A stretch of DNA of 64,000 bases from NCBI GenBank assembly GCA_038380795.1, contig CM076275.1, positions 1,490,501 to 1,554,500 of the forward strand. The letters run 5' to 3'. Made by a program: the position numbers and the translations under genes. The number at the start of each line of letters is the position of its first letter. Within the stretch, counting starts at the first letter, position 1. Origin of the DNA: Pyrocephalus nanus. Lineage: Eukaryota > Chordata > Aves > Passeriformes > Tyrannidae. A model generated the notes under the pieces. That model was not told where the DNA came from, did not search any database, and saw only the letters and a list, made by a program, of their open reading frames with translations. Positions 61,301 to 64,000 of this stretch are shown here, piece after piece.

Positions 61301-62455
61301 GAAAAGTTACCCAGCAAGTACGAAAAACACCTCAGAGACCTTCAAGACCTTTTTGATCCATCTCGAAACATGGCAAAATACCGCAACATCCTGAGCAGCC
61401 AGAGCATGCAGCCTCCAATCATCCCGCTTTTCCCTGTTGTCAAGAAGGATATCACGTTTCTGCATGAAGGTAATGTCAGACAGGGAGAAAAGAAGTGGAG
61501 CACTGAAGAAGCTTTAAAAGCCCTTTCTTCAGTGCTCCTCGTGTCAACACACACGTCTAAGGAAGCTGGGATGCTTTTGATGGGTCCTTTGTAGGAGTAA
61601 AGTAAAATAGGACTCAGGATGCCGAGTGGAAGAGAGTGATCCTAGACAGAAATTAAAAATTAAATGCGTATTTTTAGTATTTGAAAAGCAATGCTTAGTC
61701 TTCCTCAGCTGTCCTTAGGTTTAGGGTGGAAGCATAGGTGAGTGCTGGCTGGTAGCTGCACCACTTCAAATATATTCACTCACAAAAAACTCCTTGCTGT
61801 GATGTTTCCAGGTTTTCATTCCATGTTGTGGCTTTCAGGCAGCTCCAAGGATCCAACACCTCCTACTCCTGCTTTCAGCATTTTCAGGGGGTTTTGTTTA
61901 GACATTTCCACTTTGGTCGTTTACACAAAGTCCTGTTCACAAGTGCTTGAGGTGAAACATTTCCAAATAAGCCCAGTCCTTGCTTGTGATGGCTCAGAAC
62001 TGTTTGAACTTGTGTCCAAATGGGAATGTTGTCCACATCAGTTCTGTATTTACATTTTAACATCGTGCCAGCAAACTTGGGCACGGTTCACTTACTACTT
62101 TTTCCTCTTACTATTACTTGTTACTTTAGAGATAGATTAGTAAGGACCAATACAAGATACCAGTGCAAGGTATCCATTTGTGTTGTGCCAGAGCTTCCTG
62201 TTTCCTTGCTGTTTTGATTAAAAGTTTTGCTGGTGGAGGGCAGGGAGGGCAACACAGGGTGACTCTAAAGAATTTCTTACTCTTTTTTTTTCTTTTTTTT
62301 TTCCCCTTATGTGTGTGTCTCCACTGTGCAGGCAACGACTCCAAAGTGGACGGGCTGGTGAACTTCGAGAAGCTGCGAATGATTGCCAAGGAGATCCGGC
62401 AGGTTGTGCGGATGACCTCGGCCAACATGGACCCTGCTGTGATGTTCAGGCAAAG
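6037..62455 (+). CDS. RAPGEF6: RAPGEF6 (PDZ-GEF2), 17 internal exons, both ends outside the window
   Basis: Rap guanine-nucleotide exchange factor 6 loads GTP onto Rap1/Rap2 at membranes and cell junctions. Seventeen exons with GT-AG borders join in a single frame of about 976 codons. Domain order seen: end of cNMP-binding-like domain 1, basic linker, acidic linker, cNMP-binding-like domain 2, REM, PDZ, RA, and most of the RasGEF catalytic domain. This order is specific to the PDZ-GEF pair RAPGEF2/RAPGEF6. RAPGEF6 is chosen because of [14 protein letters not shown] after the first domain (RAPGEF2 has a different, DENEEYFQRQ-like stretch), [12 protein letters not shown] (RAPGEF2 has DYC...NQVEKN), [21 protein letters not shown], and the lack of the RAPGEF2 insert before LPAD. 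Missing: the first exons with the canonical start, and the last part of RasGEF plus the long C-terminal tail with its PDZ-binding end. Paralog assignment is from memory of the families. Confidence 0.95.
7490..7637 (+). mobile_element. CR1 LINE fragment
   Basis: Forward CR1 internal block: agatatgaggaggatgttctt, gtgggcaggccctgg, cccagagaagctgtg, ggaagtgtccaaggc and ttggagcagcctagg. The 3' terminus is missing. Confidence 0.9.
8860..9145 (+). mobile_element. CR1 LINE fragment (older subfamily)
   Basis: Forward, diverged copy: aaaaggaggctcagagggg, cctccagctgtgccagggg, ttggggacagggtttagtgg then tggacttggg. Differs in detail from the copies at 16928 and 4391, suggesting another CR1 subfamily. Confidence 0.85.
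11173..11192. repeat. Poly-A run (20)
   Basis: Twenty A immediately upstream of the CpG-rich patch. Confidence 0.9.
11205..11560 (+). promoter_or_regulatory. Intragenic CpG-rich patch overlapping the basic-linker exon
   Basis: In strong contrast to the AT-rich flanks, about 205 bases before the exon at 11414 contain roughly 18 CpG dinucleotides, including a NotI-type octamer GCGGCCGC (11276-11283); the exon itself is also CpG-rich. The sequence before the acceptor is open in the exon's frame. The first in-frame ATG at 11333 gives [16 protein letters not shown] then [11 protein letters not shown], running directly into VENSKDNEE. It could be a small alternative promoter with a read-through first exon, or simply a GC-rich exon neighbourhood. 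The ATG context is weak (C at -3). Confidence 0.4.
11414..11557 (+). CDS. RAPGEF6: RAPGEF6 exon: basic linker after cNMP-binding-like domain 1
   Basis: 144-nt exon, exactly 48 codons, phase 0 at both ends, acceptor gtgtgttccag, donor gtgagt. It begins [15 protein letters not shown] and contains the arginine-rich run [17 protein letters not shown], conserved between the two PDZ-GEF paralogs, and ends DASSYVS. The acceptor has a poor pyrimidine tract. The GC-rich sequence just upstream stays open in the same frame, so an alternative start with read-through into this exon is possible (see the CpG-rich patch entry). Confidence 0.93.
13147..13166. repeat. (TA)10 dinucleotide repeat
   Basis: Alternating TA preceded by imperfect tgtgtatatgtg; a typical intronic microsatellite. 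Confidence 0.92.
13697..13771 (-). mobile_element. CR1 LINE 3' fragment
   Basis: Short inverted 3' end: catcacagaatggtttgaat, ggaagggacccctaagatcat and a partial following block. Confidence 0.85.
15901..16041 (+). mobile_element. CR1 LINE 3' fragment
   Basis: Forward 3' end with tgtccaaggccaggttggac, gagatgatctttaaggtctc, ttccaacccaaaccattctg and a final repeat gttattctgtg. Confidence 0.93.
16928..17309 (+). mobile_element. CR1 LINE fragment, long
   Basis: Forward copy of about 380 bases: gaggctgagagagttggggt, tgttcagcctggagaggag, the tggcacaggttgcccagaga block, tccaaggccaggttggatgg and the 3' end ccaacctaagccattctggg. Confidence 0.93.
17911..18314 (+). mobile_element. CR1 LINE fragment, long, diverged
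   Basis: Forward copy of about 400 bases: gggctcagcctggataaag, gaggctcagagggggcctc, ttggatattagggaaaat, tagactgcccagagcggtg, acttgaggacatggcttcat and the 3' end gtgattccgtgattctg. A different subfamily from the copy ending at 17309. Confidence 0.9.
19275..19391 (+). mobile_element. CR1 LINE 3' fragment
   Basis: Forward 3' end: gggccaggctggacgggctt, agcaacctggtctagtgg-like block, gttgggacaagatgagcgtt and terminal ctatgattctt. Confidence 0.85.
23776..24384. repeat. 21-bp minisatellite, about 29 copies
   Basis: Tandem 21-base units built on ccatccccatcctccctgac. Variants differ mainly in the first six bases of each unit: GACGCC copies cluster at the 5' side, GAGACC copies in the middle (five in a row plus ACC-for-CCC variants), and GACACC/GGCACC copies at the 3' side. 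The period is a multiple of three and lacks stop codons, so frames on both strands stay open for 250-340 codons; these are not genes. The complementary strand carries regularly spaced GGG and GGGG runs and could form G-quadruplexes. Confidence 0.97.
25120..25225 (+). promoter_or_regulatory. Promoter-like cluster: GC box, inverted CCAAT, CRE-like site, TTAAA
   Basis: A GC-rich block inside the large AT-rich intron. In order on the + strand: GGGCGGG (25134-25140), a CpG-dense stretch, ATTGGCGG (inverted CCAAT, 25181-25188), TGATGTCA (ATF/CRE-like, 25203-25210) and a TATA-like TTAAA (25218-25222). The order and spacing fit a transcription start near 25245-25255. It lies about 3.1 kb upstream of the candidate alternative first coding exon and could serve it through a non-coding exon. 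Confidence 0.4.
25951..26014 (+). mobile_element. CR1 LINE 3' terminal fragment
   Basis: Forward 3' end only: actgttggacttgatgatcc, tctttcaactcaggatattc and two terminal tctatgat repeats. Confidence 0.85.
26202..26223. repeat. (AAGC)n tetranucleotide repeat
   Basis: Five and a half AAGC units followed by caaacaaaaaag; lies inside the open frame at 26067-26717. Confidence 0.9.
27301..28362 (+). promoter_or_regulatory. Leader-like region before the alternative ATG, with several short uORFs
   Basis: It starts with a second TGATGTCA (27303-27310), followed by pyrimidine-rich sequence. It contains a short ORF in a strong start context (gccATGG, 27471-27524, 17 codons), a TATAAAG (27751-27757), and further short ORFs at 27803-27841 and 27838-27897 that overlap at an ATGA. 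It ends with the 42-T run and a pyrimidine tract. It may be a long 5' leader or promoter for the ATG at 28371. This is inference without transcript data. Confidence 0.35.
28283..28324. repeat. Poly-T run of 42 bases
   Basis: Forty-two uninterrupted T, 46 bases before the candidate alternative ATG. The length is likely to vary between individuals and to be unreliable in assembly. The run sits at the position of a long pyrimidine tract for the possible acceptor at 28361-28362. Confidence 0.95.
28363..28424 (+). CDS. RAPGEF6: Probable alternative first coding exon of RAPGEF6 (ATG at 28371)
   Basis: An ATG at 28371 in a strong context (gaaATGG) is followed by 18 codons, [18 protein letters not shown], and then by a consensus donor, gtaagt, at 28425. 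The exon ends in phase 0. The next exon at 41719 starts in phase 0, so joining gives ...[13 protein letters not shown] in frame. An in-frame TAA at 28365, two codons before the ATG, shows that translation in this frame must begin here. A pyrimidine-rich tract ending ttttccccag at 28362 could be an acceptor, so this may be a second exon behind a non-coding one; otherwise it is the end of a long first exon. The product would lack cNMP-binding-like domain 1 and the basic linker but keep everything from 41719 on. PDZ-GEF genes are known to use alternative N-termini. No transcript evidence is available here. Confidence 0.72.
29176..29193. repeat. (TTA)n trinucleotide repeat
   Basis: About five ATT/TTA units in AT-rich intron. 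Confidence 0.85.
33357..33384. repeat. Poly-T tract, one interruption
   Basis: Two long T runs split by one C; intronic. Confidence 0.85.
35412..35447. repeat. Exact 18-bp tandem duplication
   Basis: gatcctgttcagctcttt occurs twice back to back (35412-35429 and 35430-35447) without a mismatch, which suggests a recent duplication. Confidence 0.95.
38981..39085 (-). mobile_element. CR1 LINE 3' fragment
   Basis: Inverted, diverged 3' end: gcagaatcagaatggtttg, tgttgggagagaccttgaag and gtcatgggcaggaacacc. Confidence 0.85.
41719..41850 (+). CDS. RAPGEF6: RAPGEF6 exon: conserved LPADLTK serine-rich linker
   Basis: 132 nt, 44 codons, phase 0 at both ends, acceptor atttgcag, donor gtgaga. It begins [17 protein letters not shown] and continues with a Ser-rich stretch ([17 protein letters not shown]) ending SDIYQ. 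This is one of the most conserved linker segments between RAPGEF2 and RAPGEF6. It is the junction where alternative N-termini would join: both the exon at 11414-11557 and the candidate first exon at 28363-28424 end in the matching phase. Confidence 0.95.
41851..46617 (+). other. RAPGEF6: RAPGEF6 intron
   Basis: 4.8 kb. AT-rich, especially 42990-44250, where TAAT cores and short A/T runs are frequent. One CR1 fragment at 45676. Nothing else recognised. Confidence 0.8.
45676..45830 (+). mobile_element. CR1 LINE fragment
   Basis: Forward internal block: tgacaggacacagggcagtg, gggatgaatttcttccctgt, gggtgttgagacactgg and acaggttgcccaggaaagct. No 3' terminus. Confidence 0.85.
46618..46801 (+). CDS. 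RAPGEF6: RAPGEF6 exon: acidic linker before cNMP-binding-like domain 2
   Basis: 184 nt, phase 0 in, phase 1 out, acceptor tctctgcag, donor gtgaga. It starts [17 protein letters not shown] highly acidic run, [15 protein letters not shown], follows, then [21 protein letters not shown], the lead-in to the second cyclic-nucleotide-binding-like domain. The last base plus AG of the next exon makes the Glu of [10 protein letters not shown]. Confidence 0.95.
46802..47623 (+). other. RAPGEF6: RAPGEF6 intron
   Basis: 0.8 kb without recognised repeats or sites beyond the splice signals; the 3' part from about 47400 is more GC-rich. Confidence 0.85.
47624..47760 (+). CDS. RAPGEF6: RAPGEF6 exon: start of cNMP-binding-like domain 2
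   Basis: 137 nt, acceptor tttgtccaacag, donor gtaagt. It encodes (E)[34 protein letters not shown] and [11 protein letters not shown]: the entry helices and first beta strands of the second cyclic-nucleotide-binding fold. The Ile-Ile-Leu-Glu-Asp-Gly-Gln core is the RAPGEF6-type sequence. Confidence 0.96.
47761..48746 (+). other. RAPGEF6: RAPGEF6 intron
   Basis: 1 kb with one short CR1 3' end at 47970; nothing else recognised. Confidence 0.85.
47970..48029 (+). mobile_element. CR1 LINE 3' terminal fragment
   Basis: Forward 3' end: ttggaattgagatgatcttt, aaggttccttccaaaccaaa then ccattctgtgatgg. Lies in the intron after the exon ending at 47760. Confidence 0.85.
48747..48905 (+). CDS. RAPGEF6: RAPGEF6 exon: core of cNMP-binding-like domain 2
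   Basis: 159 nt, 53 codons, phase 0 both ends, acceptor cttcctctag, donor gtgaga. It reads [19 protein letters not shown], then [18 protein letters not shown] and [10 protein letters not shown]. In true cAMP-binding proteins this part carries a Phe-Gly-Glu then Arg-x-Ala phosphate-binding cassette. Here FG is followed by Ile, and no such Arg-Ala pair appears, in keeping with the known failure of PDZ-GEFs to bind cAMP well. Confidence 0.96.
48906..49293 (+). other. RAPGEF6: RAPGEF6 intron largely made of CR1
   Basis: 388 bases, more than half of which is the forward CR1 block at 49018-49242. Only about 50 unique bases remain before the next acceptor. Confidence 0.85.
49018..49242 (+). mobile_element. 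CR1 LINE internal fragment next to an exon
   Basis: Forward internal block: caactgcatcctgggctgca, agcacagggacctcttagag, ggtccagaggaggccacaga, agggctggagcatccctgct and gttgttcagcctggagaaga. It breaks off about 50 bases before the acceptor of the exon at 49294. Confidence 0.88.
49294..49446 (+). CDS. RAPGEF6: RAPGEF6 exon: end of cNMP-binding-like domain 2, start of REM
   Basis: 153 nt, 51 codons, phase 0 both ends, donor gtgaat. It reads [19 protein letters not shown], then [14 protein letters not shown] and [16 protein letters not shown]. The first part closes the cNMP-binding fold; the last part opens the Ras-exchanger-motif domain. The acceptor (tgtatgggggcag) has a purine run just before the AG, and a CR1 fragment ends only about 50 bases upstream. 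Confidence 0.95.
49694..49858 (+). CDS. RAPGEF6: RAPGEF6 exon: REM (RasGEF N-terminal) domain
   Basis: 165 nt, 55 codons, phase 0 both ends, acceptor ttacttttttaag. It encodes [36 protein letters not shown] and [30 protein letters not shown] is the hallmark of the REM domain that braces the catalytic CDC25 domain. The donor is GTTGGT, weak at +3. Confidence 0.96.
49859..50643 (+). other. RAPGEF6: RAPGEF6 intron
   Basis: 0.8-kb intron splitting the REM domain; no repeats recognised. Confidence 0.85.
50644..50751 (+). CDS. RAPGEF6: RAPGEF6 exon: end of REM domain
   Basis: 108 nt, 36 codons, phase 0 both ends, acceptor ggtttttacag, donor gtagga. It reads [19 protein letters not shown], then [17 protein letters not shown]. 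These are the C-terminal helices of the REM domain, nearly invariant in PDZ-GEFs. Confidence 0.96.
50752..51101 (+). other. RAPGEF6: RAPGEF6 intron
   Basis: 350 bases between REM and PDZ exons; nothing recognised. Confidence 0.85.
51102..51305 (+). CDS. RAPGEF6: RAPGEF6 exon: first part of PDZ domain
   Basis: 204 nt, 68 codons, phase 0 both ends, acceptor ttgtgttccag, donor gtaaaa. [21 protein letters not shown] leads into the PDZ fold; the carboxylate-binding loop is seen as [16 protein letters not shown], followed by [14 protein letters not shown], the usual 'aGLkrGDqI' PDZ motif. This domain gives PDZ-GEFs their name and helps target them to junctional partners. Confidence 0.96.
51306..51704 (+). 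other. RAPGEF6: RAPGEF6 intron
   Basis: 399-base intron splitting the PDZ domain; AT-rich, no repeats recognised. Confidence 0.85.
51705..51813 (+). CDS. RAPGEF6: RAPGEF6 exon: second part of PDZ domain
   Basis: 109 nt, phase 0 in, phase 1 out, acceptor atttcttcttaaag, donor gtgagt. It reads [19 protein letters not shown] and [17 protein letters not shown]. This is the 'I-x-x-V-N-G' strand, alpha-B helix and last strand of the PDZ domain. The final G plus TG of the next exon gives Val of VFKELL. Confidence 0.96.
51814..53533 (+). other. RAPGEF6: RAPGEF6 intron
   Basis: 1.7 kb, AT-rich, no CR1 recognised. A chance open frame at 53142-53492 just before the exon has no family resemblance. Confidence 0.85.
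53534..53777 (+). CDS. RAPGEF6: RAPGEF6 exon: linker between PDZ and RA domains (part 1)
   Basis: 244 nt, acceptor tctcttacag. It reads [35 protein letters not shown], then a Lys/Arg-rich segment [19 protein letters not shown] and [15 protein letters not shown]. Probably a largely flexible regulatory linker. The donor is GTTTGT, weak at +3. A CR1 fragment starts about 70 bases downstream. Confidence 0.95.
53778..54356 (+). other. RAPGEF6: RAPGEF6 intron
   Basis: 579 bases, of which about 225 are the inverted CR1 copy at 53845-54070. Confidence 0.85.
53845..54070 (-). mobile_element. CR1 LINE fragment next to an exon
   Basis: Inverted copy lacking the outermost end: ggatggaaggggccttaaag, tgccatgggcagggacacc, ccttggacacttccagggat, ggcaacctgtgccagggcct and cccctccttcagct. 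Begins about 70 bases after the donor at 53778. Confidence 0.92.
54357..54514 (+). CDS. RAPGEF6: RAPGEF6 exon: linker between PDZ and RA domains (part 2)
   Basis: 158 nt, acceptor gctgttttgcag, donor gtaaaa. It encodes (S)[37 protein letters not shown] and [15 protein letters not shown]. The Ser-rich linker before the Ras-association domain, GC-rich at third positions. It matches the RAPGEF6-type [21 protein letters not shown] rather than the shorter RAPGEF2 form. Confidence 0.95.
55321..55402 (-). mobile_element. CR1 LINE 3' fragment
   Basis: Inverted 3' end: gtcacagaatcacaggctgg, tttgggttggaaggaccttt and cccctgccatgggcagggat. Confidence 0.88.
57483..57790 (-). mobile_element. CR1 LINE fragment next to an exon
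   Basis: Inverted copy of about 300 bases: cgtagagtcacagaatggtg, gttggaagggaccttgtagc, tgggacacttcaggga, ttctgtgccagggcctcccc, aatatccaacctaactaaac and cccccttgtcctgtcaccac. Ends about 60 bases before the RA-domain exon. Confidence 0.92.
57850..58090 (+). CDS. RAPGEF6: RAPGEF6 exon: Ras-association (RA) domain
   Basis: 241 nt, acceptor ctcctttcag, donor gtaaat. It reads (D)[37 protein letters not shown], then [20 protein letters not shown] and [14 protein letters not shown](R). This is a ubiquitin-like RA domain; in this subfamily it binds GTP-loaded Ras-family proteins (M-Ras or Rap1) and recruits the exchanger to membranes. A CR1 fragment ends about 60 bases before the acceptor. Confidence 0.96.
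58091..59171 (+). other. RAPGEF6: RAPGEF6 intron
   Basis: 1.1 kb with a short CR1 end at 58145; nothing else recognised. Confidence 0.85.
58145..58203 (-). mobile_element. CR1 LINE 3' terminal fragment
   Basis: Inverted short 3' end of another CR1 subfamily: gggaatcgtagaggttgga, aaaagacccccaggattgtc, then acgcccaac. Confidence 0.7.
59172..59555 (+). CDS. RAPGEF6: RAPGEF6 exon: end of RA and first half of RasGEF catalytic domain
   Basis: 384 nt, the largest exon here, acceptor attatccttcag, donor gtaaaa. It reads (R)[75 protein letters not shown] and [20 protein letters not shown], ending MFAVI(S). These are the first structurally conserved regions of the CDC25-homology domain, which opens the nucleotide pocket of Rap. 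GC-rich third positions stand out from the flanking introns. Confidence 0.97.
59556..61257 (+). other. RAPGEF6: RAPGEF6 intron
   Basis: 1.7 kb. Pyrimidine-rich at 59850-60110, poly-A of about 16 bases near 60521, and a scrap of inverted CR1 (cctcacagggaagaatttct) near 60851. Confidence 0.85.
61258..61469 (+). CDS. RAPGEF6: RAPGEF6 exon: RasGEF catalytic domain, middle
   Basis: 212 nt, acceptor ctgccttgcag, donor gtaatg. It reads (S)[58 protein letters not shown] and [13 protein letters not shown]. [16 protein letters not shown] and [20 protein letters not shown] are core catalytic-domain signatures of Rap exchangers; the helical-hairpin region follows. Confidence 0.97.
61470..62331 (+). other. 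RAPGEF6: RAPGEF6 intron
   Basis: 0.86 kb, ending in a strong T-rich tract (62280-62306) before the acceptor; no CR1 recognised. Confidence 0.85.
62332..62455 (+). CDS. RAPGEF6: RAPGEF6 exon: RasGEF catalytic domain, later part
   Basis: 124 nt, acceptor ccactgtgcag after a long pyrimidine tract, donor gtgtgc (weak). It reads (G)[37 protein letters not shown] and FRQ, then AG of a split Arg/Ser codon. [15 protein letters not shown] is the usual RasGEF end-of-core helix. The remainder of the protein is beyond the window. Confidence 0.95.
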
Positions 62456-62750
62456 GTGTGCACTGGGAGGGGCTCAGCTGGGGGGACCTGGGTCTGTGTG
62501 GTGTCTCACTGTGTGTGTACCCTCCCCGTGGACATTTATCATCAAACCACCCTCTTTGTCAGATTATGCCAGCACAGGTGATGCTTCCCAGACCGGCTTT
62601 TAATGATTAATAAAACAAATTATTGGCTTTAAAAGACACGGAAGGATAGGTTCTAATTTTAGTGATAACATATTGTTGCTAAATAAAAGTGTTAGTGTCA
62701 TTAGAGTTTTGAGAGAGATGCCATGTTAGGGAGGTATAATGCCTATATGT

Positions 62751-62762
62751 GAGAGAGAGAGA
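62751..62762. repeat. (GA)n dinucleotide repeat
   Basis: Six GA units in the last intron of the window. Confidence 0.85.
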
Positions 62763-63597
62763 TAAAAAGCACCTAAATCACCCATATATAAATCTGAAAT
62801 GTTGCTTCAAAACAAAAGCCCACTGATAACATTAAAATCAAACAAAATATTACTTATTTGTTCTGAGTACAGCTCGTTCCACCTACACAATGTTTGATGT
62901 TCTCAGGCTTTAGCAGGTGGAGGGTGTATTCTTGGCTTATTTTTCTTATTTTTTCTTTTTATCTTGGTGCTGAACATCATCAGGCTCTGTGTTAAACTGC
63001 AGAATAAAAGCAACGTAATTTCTAATCTGGTGCTGATTAGCCCTGGATTATATGGAGTAGAACTAAATGATTTCCTGCATCCGTTTTCTTCCCACTGGCT
63101 GAACTAAAAGCATCAGCAACTCTGCTGTGTCCATCCTGACCCCGTAGATCCCTGCAGGAAGGGGGTGGTCCCCTCTCCTTGCACTTCAGTTTGCCTGGAA
63201 GTGACAAGCCAGACAAAACCCCTCAGGATGCAGTTTGGGTGGGGAGCTGGGGACGAGGCAGTCTCTGGTGCTGAATGGCCCCATGGTTTCCACTCCAGAA
63301 AATGAGCTGCACCCCTAGCAGTGCCGAGCTCAGAGCAGACACAGTGCACAGGGTTTGGGTGAAGACTGTTCCATCCACCCAAAATTCCAGTGCATGGGTC
63401 ACCTGTGCAGCAGCTGTAACTCTCTGGTGTGTGAATTGAGTGACATCTGTGCAGCGGAAGGAAACAGCACATGCAGGGATGCAGAGTGTGTGTAGGAGAT
63501 GTGGTTCCAGGGGTCAGGATGCACAGAGGATCCTGGGTTTTGTTTGCAAGGCTGACTGTCAGGAAACAGAAATATGTTTTTGAAATACAGACATTTA

Positions 63598-63723
63598 AAG
63601 CCAGCCTGGATGGGGCTCTGAGCAGCCTGGGCTGATGGAAGATGTCCCTGCCCATGGCAGGGGCTGAACAAGATGAGCTTTGAGGTCCCTTCCAACCCAA
63701 ACCAGTCTGTGGTTCTGTGAGTC
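63598..63723 (+). mobile_element. CR1 LINE 3' fragment
   Basis: Forward 3' end: ccagcctggatggggctctg, agcagcctgggctgatggaa, acaagatgagctttgaggtc, ttccaacccaaaccagtctg and terminal tggttctgtgagtct. Confidence 0.92.
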
Positions 63724-64000
63724 TAAAAATGGCCCAGTCGAGGGTTGAACCAAAAATAACAGATCCTTCTTAACATTATTTAAAGATGGATTTGTTTCAC
63801 AGTGGAGATTCACCTTCATACTGTTGGATTGGACTTAGCAGAATTTCATTTTTAGCCTAAAATTATAAAGCTGAGAAGCTGTGATTGCTTTTCAGAAACT
63901 TTGGCATTCACAGCTGAAATCAGTCTATAAATAAATTTCCCTGATGGCCCATGCACTTCCTAAGACCTAACGAAGTCTAATCATTAAATAAATTTAGTAG

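Larger units (their letters stand above)
62456..64000 (+). other. RAPGEF6: RAPGEF6 intron (partial, 3' end outside)
   Basis: Holds a (GA)n repeat at 62751 and a CR1 3' end at 63598. The next exon, expected to start by completing the split codon after FRQ and to continue with a Ser-rich stretch, is not within the window. Confidence 0.85.

Noticed and set aside
6037..62455. Assignment to the paralog RAPGEF2
   Set aside because: Diagnostic segments ([49 protein letters not shown]) are RAPGEF6-like and the RAPGEF2-specific insert before LPAD is absent.

Overview
The window is vertebrate nuclear DNA, almost certainly from a bird. Spliced exons are short, have GT-AG borders and lie in long AT-rich introns. 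Scattered through the introns are about 19 fragments of the CR1 LINE, the dominant interspersed repeat of bird genomes, recognisable from its 3' end (read on either strand) and its internal blocks. I see no sign of prokaryotic, viral or plasmid DNA.

The window holds one gene on the + strand: the middle part of RAPGEF6 (PDZ-GEF2/RA-GEF-2), a guanine-nucleotide exchange factor for the Rap GTPases. Seventeen coding exons can be placed to the base. They join in one open frame of about 976 codons (2928 nt), and all exon phases match. They run from the tail of the first cyclic-nucleotide-binding-like domain (6037) through a basic linker (11414), an acidic linker (41719, 46618), a second cyclic-nucleotide-binding-like domain (47624-49446), the Ras-exchanger motif/REM domain (49294-50751), the PDZ domain (51102-51813), a linker (53534-54514), the Ras-association domain (57850-58090) and most of the catalytic CDC25-homology RasGEF domain (59172-62455). 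The gene start lies upstream of base 1 and the C-terminal half lies beyond base 64000.

Layout: 1-11413 holds two widely spaced N-terminal exons. 11558-41718 is a 30-kb intron without canonical coding exons. 41719-62455 is the dense part, with 15 exons in about 21 kb. 62456-64000 is intron. The 30-kb intron is the most interesting region. It contains a probable alternative first coding exon (ATG at 28371, donor at 28425) that would splice in frame to the exon at 41719. The product would be a short isoform lacking the first cyclic-nucleotide-binding-like domain. Upstream lie a GC-rich promoter-like cluster (about 25120-25225), a long uORF-bearing leader-like stretch (27301-28370) and several segments that look like conserved regulatory DNA. 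A separate CpG-rich patch overlaps the second exon (11205-11560). The intron also contains a 21-bp, 29-copy minisatellite that creates long false ORFs on both strands.

I found no wholly novel system. The findings worth following up are the candidate alternative promoters and start exons of RAPGEF6, the minisatellite, and CR1 insertions very close to splice sites. Family identification comes from remembered protein families, not from a database search.
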